From NCBI GenBank assembly GCA_023426425.1, contig JAFAAT010000238.1, positions 1 through 7,788 of the forward strand: DNA of 7,788 nucleotides, in the 5' to 3' direction. The position numbers and the translations under genes were made by a program. Source of the stretch: Bacteroidota bacterium (GTDB lineage: Bacteria; Bacteroidota; Bacteroidia; Chitinophagales; Chitinophagaceae). This document shows positions 1 through 5,258 of the stretch, piece by piece; positions within the stretch are counted from its first letter, which is position 1, and each line of letters starts with the position of its first letter. The notes under the pieces are model-generated. The model worked only from the letters and a program-made list of their open reading frames with translations, made no database searches and was not told the origin of the DNA.

Positions 1-30
1 CGGAATTCTGCGGCTTTGGCTAAAACGCAT

Positions 31-61
31 CGGGGGCTGTCTCAGCAAGAGACAGCCCCCG
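31..61. terminator. Strong hairpin terminator, probably bidirectional
   Basis: A perfect 13-bp GC-rich inverted repeat (31-43 with 49-61) surrounds a 5-nt loop. The plus-strand side continues into a T-rich stretch (ATTTCTATT); the minus-strand side has a TTTT run about 5 nt after the stem. It lies 23 bp past the stop of the minus-strand FKBP gene, so it most likely ends that transcript. A plus-strand reading frame ends with TAA at 21-23; if it belongs to a gene mostly outside the window, this hairpin would serve both convergent genes. Six codons are too few to call that gene. Confidence 0.85.
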
Positions 62-83
62 ATTTCTATTAGAAGCAGATAGC

Positions 84-512
84 TTAAGCGATAGATACGA
101 GTTCAATATCGAATACCAGGTCTTCACCAGCCAGGGGATGGTTTGCATCCAGCAGGACCGTTTCGTCCTTGACCTCGGCGATCACTACAGGGAATACGTT
201 TCCTGTGTTGTCGCTCATATGAAGTTCCATTCCTACTTCAGGAGTCATTTCTGCGGGGAATTCCGATTTCGGGTATTCCATCATCATATCGTTGTTACGT
301 TGGCCATAAGCCTGGTCAACGGGGATTTCTACTGTTTTCTTTTCGCCGACCTGCATGTTCACCAGCGCATCATCAAAGCCTTTGATCACCTGACCATTGC
401 CGACTGTAAACTCCAGTGGTTCGCGACCTTCCGAACTGTCGAAAGTGGAGCCATTGGTGAGTTTTCCGTGATAGTGGACGCGAACAGTATCGCCTGATTT
501 AACTTGTTGCAT
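84..512 (-). CDS. FKBP-type peptidyl-prolyl cis-trans isomerase, SlyD-like
   Basis: Predicted 142-residue cytoplasmic prolyl isomerase and folding chaperone. The FKBP core is split as in SlyD. The N-terminal part (about residues 1-70) carries VHYHGKLTNGSTFDSS and VIKGFDDAL. An inserted chaperone (IF) flap follows (about 71-122, beginning after AYGQR and including PKSEFPAEMTPEVGM). The core then closes with NHPLAGEDLVFDIELV (124-139). FKBP pocket residues Y14, F24, D25, V42, I43 and Y69 are recognisable. Unlike E. coli SlyD there is no His/Cys-rich metal-binding tail; the protein ends at the FKBP core. No signal peptide is seen. The frame stays open to 680, but homology begins at MQQVKSGD, and the extension would run through the divergent namZ promoter and start, so I chose the ATG at 512. 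Upstream sequence is A/T-rich without a Shine-Dalgarno. It is transcribed away from the namZ-like gene and ends at the hairpin 31-61. Family assignment is firm; the in vivo client is unknown. Confidence 0.93.
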   Translation of the reverse strand: MQQVKSGDTVRVHYHGKLTNGSTFDSSEGREPLEFTVGNGQVIKGFDDALVNMQVGEKKTVEIPVDQAYGQRNNDMMMEYPKSEFPAEMTPEVGMELHMSDNTGNVFPVVIAEVKDETVLLDANHPLAGEDLVFDIELVSIA

Positions 513-574
513 GAATAAATGTTTTAAAAATTGTAATTGTTGCAAGGTACGGTAATATATCAGATCAGAGGGGG

Positions 575-582
575 TATCTTTG
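575..582 (+). promoter_or_regulatory. Bacteroidota -7 box (TATCTTTG) of the namZ-like gene
   Basis: TATCTTTG is an exact match to the Bacteroidota primary-sigma -7 consensus TAnnTTTG and lies 21 bp before the ATG at 604. I see no clear -33 TTTG at the usual spacing (around 552-555), so the call rests on one element. It also helps choose the start: a TTG at 580-582 lies inside the box and would be untranscribed or at the extreme 5' end, so it should not be the initiator. Confidence 0.5.
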
Positions 583-603
583 GTTAAATACGTCATAAAG
601 ACC

Positions 604-1836
604 ATGAGGCATTGGATCATATACAGTTTAATAGGGGGACTATTCTTAATGAATTCGGCCTGTGCTTCGGCACAGACCAATAAAGCAGAACATCGCAGGG
701 TTGAGGCAGCTGCAGAGGAAGCTCGAACCGTTCCTGCGGCGGAAAGGATGGATCAATATCTTCAGCTGCTGGAAGGGAAAAGAGTGGCCCTGCTGATCAA
801 CCAGACAGCAAGGGTAGGGGAGCGGTTGCTGCTTGATACCCTGCTGAAGCGGGGAGTCCAGGTAGTGAAGGCGTTTGTGCCGGAGCATGGATTCAGGGGC
901 ACGGCTGATGCCGGTGCGCATGTGAAAAGCGATGTGGACAAGGAGACCGGGCTGCCTGTGATCTCACTCTATGGCAATAACAAGAAACCCAGCAAGGAGC
1001 AACTGAAGGATGTGGATGTGGTGGTGTATGATCTCCAGGATGTGGGCGTGCGGTTCTATACCTATATTTCTTCGCTGGAGTATATGATGGAGGCCTGTGC
1101 AGAGAGCGGTAAACAACTCGTGGTGCTGGACCGTCCGAACCCTAACGGACATTATGTGGATGGACCGGTGCTGGAGAAAGCCCATAAATCGTTTGTAGGC
1201 ATGCAGCAGATCCCGGTGGTTTATGGGATGACGGTGGGGGAATATGCCAGGATGCTGCAGGGAGAAAAATGGGTGGCGGGTGCTGAAAAGCTCGATATGC
1301 AGGTGATTCCCTGTGCCGGTTATGACCATAAGACTATGTATAAGCTACCGGTAGCCCCTTCACCGAACCTGAAGACTATGGAGGCTGTGTACCTGTATCC
1401 TTCGCTCTGTTTTTTTGAAGGCACGGTGGTAAGTGTGGGAAGAGGTACGGATAAACCATTTCAGCAGTGGGGACACCCGGAATTTAAAGGGAAGAGCGCG
1501 TATTATTTTGTGCCAAAGAGCACGACCGGGGCCAGCAAGCCGCTGTATGAGGGCAAGGCCTGTTATGGGGAGCTGATGACAGAGGGGGCCGATGAAGCCT
1601 TGAAGAAAGTGGACAATAAGCTGCTGCTGGAGCCATTGATCACGGCGTATAAGTGGTACCCGGACAAGATGAAGTTTTTCAACAATTTTTTTGTGAAGCT
1701 GGCGGGGACCAGGTTGCTGGCGGAGATGGTGGAAAACGGGATGAGTGCGGCAGAGATCAGGGCGACCTGGCAGGAGGATATTGCTGCATTTAAGCAGGTG
1801 AGGAAGAGATATTTGCTGTACCCGGATTTTGAGTAG
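604..1836 (+). CDS. namZ: Exported exo-beta-N-acetylmuramidase, NamZ/DUF1343 family
   Basis: Predicted 410-residue exported protein of the DUF1343 family, whose founding characterised member is Bacillus subtilis NamZ (YbbC). That enzyme releases terminal N-acetylmuramic acid from the non-reducing ends of peptidoglycan fragments during wall recycling. Residues 1-23 look like a signal peptide, with ASA|Q suggesting signal peptidase I cleavage; Cys20 is preceded by MNSA, a poor lipobox. Family landmarks in order: GKRVALLINQTA (58-69), VPEHGFRG (92-99), whose Glu94 is the likely catalytic acid by analogy, DLQDVGVRFYTY (143-154), VVLDRPNPNG (173-182), APSPNL (251-256), EGTVVSVGRGT (272-282), and a C-terminal domain ending YLLYPDFE. 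Length is normal for the family. The ATG at 604 is preferred over an upstream TTG because it begins the signal peptide and lies after a -7 box. It is probably monocistronic; the next gene starts 76 bp later. In this lineage the product would be periplasmic or surface-bound. The exact substrate (own or foreign muropeptides) is inference. Confidence 0.9.
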   Translation: MRHWIIYSLIGGLFLMNSACASAQTNKAEHRRVEAAAEEARTVPAAERMDQYLQLLEGKRVALLINQTARVGERLLLDTLLKRGVQVVKAFVPEHGFRGTADAGAHVKSDVDKETGLPVISLYGNNKKPSKEQLKDVDVVVYDLQDVGVRFYTYISSLEYMMEACAESGKQLVVLDRPNPNGHYVDGPVLEKAHKSFVGMQQIPVVYGMTVGEYARMLQGEKWVAGAEKLDMQVIPCAGYDHKTMYKLPVAPSPNLKTMEAVYLYPSLCFFEGTVVSVGRGTDKPFQQWGHPEFKGKSAYYFVPKSTTGASKPLYEGKACYGELMTEGADEALKKVDNKLLLEPLITAYKWYPDKMKFFNNFFVKLAGTRLLAEMVENGMSAAEIRATWQEDIAAFKQVRKRYLLYPDFE

Positions 1837-1911
1837 GGATATTAACAAAGATTAACAGCGGAGCTGAAAAAGCAGCACGCGATTTGCAAAGCATAAATAA
1901 AATTCATTCAG

Positions 1912-2355
1912 ATGAGAAAACTAATCATGGTATTGGCCCTGGCAGCGGGCGTCAATTTTGCTGCGGATGCGCAGGAAGCGGGCAAGCACAAAGAATTTAA
2001 GAAAGTGACCCCTGAGCAGCGCGCTGAGAAGCAGGCCAGCAGGATGCAGGAGGCGTTGAAGCTCACGGATGCGCAGCGCCAGGCTATTTATGAGCTGAAC
2101 CTGAGCACGGGCAAGGAGATGCGTGCGATGAAGCAGGCGGACCGGGCTGCGTCTAAGGAGAAGTTCCAGGCGATGCGCCAGCAGAAGGAGGCTAAGATGA
2201 AGAGCATTCTTAGCGAGTCGCAGTATGTGCAGTTTCAGCAGATGAAGGCTGAGCGTATGAAGAAGATGCAGGCGAAGCGTGCGGAGTGGAAGGCGAAGAA
2301 AGGCGAGGGCCGTCCACATGCCACCCCGACAAAGCAGGACAAGGCCACCCGGTAG
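1912..2355 (+). CDS. Small exported LTxxQ-motif (Spy/CpxP-like) helical protein
   Basis: Predicted 147-residue periplasmic protein. Residues 1-20 form a signal peptide (MRKLIMVLALAAG, cleavage likely at ADA|Q). The mature part looks almost wholly alpha-helical and highly charged, rich in Lys, Arg, Glu, Gln and Met. Three LTxxQ-type motifs appear: VTPEQ at 32-36, LTDAQ at 51-55 and LSESQ at 100-104. LTDAQRQ resembles the motif of the Spy/CpxP chaperone superfamily, so an ATP-independent periplasmic chaperone or envelope-stress role is plausible, but sequence alone does not prove it. The tail after about residue 128 (KKGEGRPHATPTKQDKATR) looks disordered. Mature-region methionines (for example RMKKMQ near 115-120) could favour metal or unfolded-protein contacts; that is speculation. 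The ATG at 1912 directly begins the signal peptide; there is no Shine-Dalgarno (upstream AATTCATTCAG). A hairpin terminator starts one base after the stop codon. Confidence 0.8.
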   Translation: MRKLIMVLALAAGVNFAADAQEAGKHKEFKKVTPEQRAEKQASRMQEALKLTDAQRQAIYELNLSTGKEMRAMKQADRAASKEKFQAMRQQKEAKMKSILSESQYVQFQQMKAERMKKMQAKRAEWKAKKGEGRPHATPTKQDKATR

Positions 2356-2380
2356 AGACCTAGCACGCTAGGTCTTTTAA
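2356..2380 (+). terminator. Hairpin terminator of the LTxxQ gene (hairpin A)
   Basis: An 8-bp perfect stem, AGACCTAG (2356-2363) with CTAGGTCT (2368-2375), has a CACG loop and is followed by TTTAATT, giving four T in a row counting the end of the stem. It begins immediately after the TAG stop at 2353-2355. It is closely related in sequence to the hairpin at 2414-2445. Confidence 0.85.
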
Positions 2381-2413
2381 TTGGCCGTAGTTTTACCGAC
2401 AATTATTTTTATT

Positions 2414-2445
2414 CGTAAAGACGTAGCACCGCTACGTCTTTTACG
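2414..2445. terminator. Second, related hairpin (hairpin B), probable bidirectional terminator
   Basis: AAAGACGTAGC (2417-2427) pairs perfectly with GCTACGTCTTT (2431-2441) around an ACC loop. With one bulged T the pairing extends to CGT/ACG at both ends. It has a T-run on the plus strand, and on the minus strand it is followed by AATAAAAAT. It lies between the convergent LTxxQ gene and the beta-lactamase gene and could terminate both. Core and loop copy hairpin A apart from one swapped base pair (C-G to G-C), a loop length change and different flanks. Confidence 0.75.
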
Positions 2446-2538
2446 TTTATTTGTTTGAGTGTTGCAAGTGCTGCGCAACCCTGGTGAAAGCCGCGCCACG
2501 AAGACTTGCGTTGGCTCCAGGCCCTTTAGACAAGGCTA

Positions 2539-3267
2539 TTACTTTTCAGCGTCAAGATACTCCTCAAGCAATTTCCTGGTATGGCTTAGACTATTTCTGT
2601 CCTTCCAACCATAATGCCCGGGCACGACAAAGGAAGGTTCCGGGTATTTTTGCTGGAGTCTCTTCACGGATTCGAGCCAGGCCTGAGGGTCGGCATCTGC
2701 GAGATTGCCCAGGTTTTTGCTTTCTGTGCTCTTGATAAAGCAGCCACCATACAGGAGCTTTTGATCCGGAAACCAGGCGACAATATTGTCTTCGGTATGG
2801 CCCCTGCCGGGGTAGTGTAGCTCAAACCGGTAGCCACCTACGGTGATAGTGGTATCGGCATTATACCCGATTGCGGGGATGTCATTACCTTCCTTCCTGG
2901 CCAGGTCTATAGTCCGGAATGTGGCCATAGTGCTGATGCCCTGTTGCTGCAACAAGCTAACTCCCTCGGTGCGGTCGTCATGATAATGAGTTGAGATGAC
3001 GAGGCGTATGGGTTTGTGGTGTCTTTGGCGAATAGTGTCCAGTAGTGGCTGGAGCTGGGTACTGTCCCAGGGTGTGTCGAACATGACGATGCCTGCTTCC
3101 GTCACCAGGTACATACTATTTGAGGGGAATAGTGTTCCGCCCAGGTCTTTGTAGGTGGTGTAGACAAAAAAGCTGTCGGTGAGGTGGGTGATCTTCAGTT
3201 TTTCCTCAGCGGTGGAAGAAAGATCAGTGAGTGAAGCAAGCAGTGTCAGGAGGAGGATTCGAAACAT
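2539..3267 (-). CDS. Subclass B1 metallo-beta-lactamase
   Basis: Predicted 242-residue exported zinc hydrolase that would open beta-lactam rings, typically including carbapenems. Residues 1-20 resemble a signal peptide (MFRILLLTLLASL, cleavage likely after SSTA). All class B1 ligands are present: His94, His96 and Asp98 in STHYHDDRTEG (B1 positions 116, 118, 120), His157 in GRGHTEDN (196), Cys176 in YGGCFIKS (221) and His218 in VPGHYGW (263). Lys179, three residues after the cysteine, and Asn188 in LGNLADAD match the B1 substrate-binding Lys224 and Asn233. The Cys ligand and this pair separate it from B2 and B3 enzymes and from general MBL-fold hydrolases. Length is normal for chromosomal Bacteroidota B1 enzymes such as BlaB, IND and CcrA. 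The frame is open upstream to 3354, but the signal peptide begins at the ATG at 3267. No mobile element or integron is nearby, which suggests a resident gene. I found no convincing promoter; TTAATTTG at 3279-3272 is a near match but lies too close to the ATG. The substrate range cannot be read from sequence. Confidence 0.93.
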   Translation of the reverse strand: MFRILLLTLLASLTDLSSTAEEKLKITHLTDSFFVYTTYKDLGGTLFPSNSMYLVTEAGIVMFDTPWDSTQLQPLLDTIRQRHHKPIRLVISTHYHDDRTEGVSLLQQQGISTMATFRTIDLARKEGNDIPAIGYNADTTITVGGYRFELHYPGRGHTEDNIVAWFPDQKLLYGGCFIKSTESKNLGNLADADPQAWLESVKRLQQKYPEPSFVVPGHYGWKDRNSLSHTRKLLEEYLDAEK

Positions 3268-3356
3268 GCTGCAAATTAAGGATTTGAAAGCACCATAATC
3301 GAGCGTAATAACATCATCAGGAACACCATCGCTATCGAAGCACAAGGGATCCATGT

Positions 3357-3388
3357 TTTTGCTGCTTTCTGCTTAGTTGTGTATTTTG
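3357..3388 (+). promoter_or_regulatory. Bacteroidota-type promoter of the DUF1648 gene
   Basis: A -33 TTTTG (3357-3361) is separated by 19 bp from GTATTTTG (3381-3388), a near match to TAnnTTTG (one T short). The spacing is typical. Transcription would begin near 3395, about 23 nt before the ATG at 3418. This makes the GTG at 3379 unlikely as a start, because it lies at the edge of the -7 element. Confidence 0.45.
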
Positions 3389-3417
3389 ACACCGGTCCTG
3401 TTGCGCTTCTGTTGCTA

Positions 3418-3858
3418 ATGCGGTTGGAATTTATAGAATTGAACAGGAAAGTATTCTCTTTTGCTTCGTGGTCATTGATTGCAACCGAAATAGCCGTTGC
3501 TTTAATAGCTTACCGCTTCCTGCCTGATCAGATTCCGATTCATTTCGACGGATCCGGAAGTCCGGACAGATGGGGTGAAAGAAGCCTAATTTTAATACTG
3601 TTGGGCATCAACGTGATTCTGTTTCTGCTGGTCACCGGGACCATAATGCTTTATGAAAAGTTGAAGCCTGCATCTGAAACCTGGATATTATATTTCATAC
3701 GATTGCTTGTCCCTCTTTACGGCATTGCCGGGATATTAGAAACATATGTGCAGGTTGTATTCAATCTGAATAGCAGGATATCAGAAATTATGTTGATCGT
3801 GGTATTGAACTTTGCGACTATAGTCTATATCAGAAGACTGTTCATCAAACCTAAATGA
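3418..3858 (+). CDS. DUF1648-domain integral membrane protein
   Basis: Predicted 146-residue inner-membrane protein with four likely helices, at about residues 17-33, 57-78, 90-112 and 122-138. After helix 1 comes LPDQIPIHFDGSGSPDRWG (35-53), the hallmark of DUF1648: LPxxIPxHF, then a Gly-rich turn and D-x-W. That domain also forms the N-terminus of SdpI-like immunity proteins, but the SdpI C-terminal domain is absent, so an immunity function should not be assumed. The basic C-terminus (RRLFIKPK) suggests a cytoplasmic end. The frame can be read from a GTG at 3379, but the ATG at 3418 fits both the promoter and the start of homology. It diverges from the beta-lactamase gene across 150 bp and converges on the PAS gene with only 30 bp between stop codons. 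Function is unknown. Confidence 0.8.
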   Translation: MRLEFIELNRKVFSFASWSLIATEIAVALIAYRFLPDQIPIHFDGSGSPDRWGERSLILILLGINVILFLLVTGTIMLYEKLKPASETWILYFIRLLVPLYGIAGILETYVQVVFNLNSRISEIMLIVVLNFATIVYIRRLFIKPK

Positions 3859-3888
3859 CAAGGCCCAGACATGAACTGGAAGACTCAT

Positions 3889-5082
3889 TTATTCTTGTAG
3901 TTCCTGTTCGCTTAGATCTGTAATTTCCCTGATTACTGTGTCCAGCTCATTGCAGGACTGCACGATGCCTTCGAGGACTAGTTTATTCTCTTCCGTATCA
4001 AGATTGTGGTCGTTCATCAAAGGGACCAAACCTAATATGGTAGCCACAGGACTTCGAACCTTGTGAGAATGTACCCATGAGATTTGCTTCAACGACCTGT
4101 TCTGCTTTTCTATAGTTGAGATATAATTCTTCAACTCCGTAATATCCTCCACAGATCCCACGATCCTGGACTTTTTCCCATCTACATCACGCACGACGGT
4201 TGCGCAATGATATACATGTTTATATTGCCCATTGGCACACAAAAATCTGTGTTCCATCTGGACTATCTCCTGTTCATCCTGGAAAACCATATCACTAAAC
4301 CTGCTGACTACTTCATCCCGGTCTTCTTCGTGGAGCCTTTCAATCCACCAATTGTTAGTAGAAGTGACTTCTTTTTGGGTGTAGCCAAACATTTCATGAA
4401 TTCCGTCATTGTATTGTACCCTATCTTCTTTTAGGTCCCAGTCATAGACGGTATTCCTGGTCGCTCTGGCCACCGAACGATATCTAGCAAATGCATTTCC
4501 TAACTTCCAGAATAGTCTTGACTGCATAAGAACAAACACAGCACTTAAAATCACCAGATTGCAGGATACCACAATCCAGGAACTGAGTGAGTATTGCTGA
4601 CTCAAAGTAACATTAGTCAGATCTAGCTGAAGGGCCAGTCCAAAAGCCAGGCAAACTGTGGTCACCGCGACAGTCGACCACCATGCATAGCGTCCGGGGA
4701 ATATAAGCGCAGCAAAGAATGTACCGGCGAGCAAATAGAGCATACCTGGCCCTAAAGTGCCAAGTTGAAAAAGCAGGACTGCGGCCGTAAGGTGTATAAT
4801 GCCAACAAAGACTCCTTTTCTCAGACCAATTCTCAACCTTCGTGAAAAAGTAATATATGCGAGGAGAAGAACCGCCGCCAGTTCGGTAGCAGCCAAAAAA
4901 TACAGCTTAGAGGTAATACTCTTCAGGACACCTGGAATAATAACCAGTACACTTAACGGTAGAAAGTACTTGATGGTGTGTATAAAAAGCCTATTACACC
5001 AAAAAGATATTCCAGAGCCCACCTCCTTTCCACTAAAATCTTCATTGATCCGGGATAAGTACCAATTCCAAACTTTTTTCAC
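3889..5082 (-). CDS. Six-helix membrane PAS protein ending after a histidine-kinase H-box (no ATPase domain)
   Basis: Predicted 397-residue membrane sensor. About six helices occupy residues 37-190 (near 37-53, 60-78, 90-110, 113-128, 133-151, 168-187). A PAS domain follows (about 200-318; TVYDWDLKEDRVQYNDG, FGYTQKEV, HRFLCANGQYKHV, GSVEDITELK), then a short coiled linker (319-336) and an H-box-like segment, SWVHSHKVRSPVATILGLV, with His340 at the phospho-acceptor position. The second DHp helix continues (GIVQSCNELDTVIREI) and the protein stops at 397. The N, G1 and G2 boxes of HATPase_c are absent, and no such sequence follows in any frame before the convergent DUF1648 gene. PAS proteins ending in an SHxxRxPxAxIxGL segment occur in Bacteroidota, so this is probably a natural form rather than a recent truncation. 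It might receive phosphate from another kinase or act as a dimerising sensor; both are inference. The start is GTG at 5082: an in-frame TGA lies two codons upstream and the first internal ATG comes after several helices. The promoter is at 5146-5176. Confidence 0.85.
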   Translation of the reverse strand: MKKVWNWYLSRINEDFSGKEVGSGISFWCNRLFIHTIKYFLPLSVLVIIPGVLKSITSKLYFLAATELAAVLLLAYITFSRRLRIGLRKGVFVGIIHLTAAVLLFQLGTLGPGMLYLLAGTFFAALIFPGRYAWWSTVAVTTVCLAFGLALQLDLTNVTLSQQYSLSSWIVVSCNLVILSAVFVLMQSRLFWKLGNAFARYRSVARATRNTVYDWDLKEDRVQYNDGIHEMFGYTQKEVTSTNNWWIERLHEEDRDEVVSRFSDMVFQDEQEIVQMEHRFLCANGQYKHVYHCATVVRDVDGKKSRIVGSVEDITELKNYISTIEKQNRSLKQISWVHSHKVRSPVATILGLVPLMNDHNLDTEENKLVLEGIVQSCNELDTVIREITDLSEQELQE

Positions 5083-5145
5083 TATTCAGGTGAGAAAGCC
5101 CCTCCACTTAAGCCATTGATTCTCAGAATGTAATTGCAAACCGGG

Positions 5146-5176
5146 CAAAAGTAAAGAAGCTTGAGAGCATTACAAA
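5146..5176 (-). promoter_or_regulatory. Bacteroidota-type promoter of the PAS membrane protein gene
   Basis: On the minus strand, TTTG (5176-5173) is followed after exactly 19 bp by TACTTTTG (5153-5146), a full match to TAnnTTTG. This is the best promoter in the window. Transcription should begin near 5140, leaving a leader of about 57 nt before the GTG at 5082. The -33 TTTG is the end of the T-run of the sulP terminator. Confidence 0.7.
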
Positions 5177-5208
5177 AAATGTTTATCCAGGAGGTTCTCA
5201 ACCTGGAT
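5173..5208 (-). terminator. Hairpin terminator downstream of the SulP gene
   Basis: On the minus strand, ATCCAGGTT (5208-5200) can pair with AACCT and GGAT (5196-5192 and 5188-5185), leaving a 3-nt bulge and a GAG loop. A simpler alternative pairs ATCCAGG with CCTGGAT. The stem is followed by AAACATTTTTTG. It lies about 50 bp past the SulP stop codon. Confidence 0.6.
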
Positions 5209-5258
5209 ATGCAACCGCAGTCAATATGGACGATTAAACTTTGCAGGTTCACAAACGT

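Noticed and set aside
513..680. N-terminal extension of the FKBP protein
   Set aside because: It would overlap the divergent promoter and the start of the namZ-like gene, and FKBP homology begins at the ATG at 512.
2451..2735. Plus-strand 94-codon frame at the 3' end of the beta-lactamase gene
   Set aside because: Most of it is antisense to the beta-lactamase, and the translation is Arg/Pro/Cys-rich without family features.
3268..3354. N-terminal extension of the beta-lactamase to an ATG at 3354
   Set aside because: It would place 29 residues ahead of the signal peptide; the ATG at 3267 begins the signal peptide directly.
3418..3858. SdpI-type immunity protein
   Set aside because: Only the DUF1648 part is present; the SdpI C-terminal domain and any toxin partner are missing.
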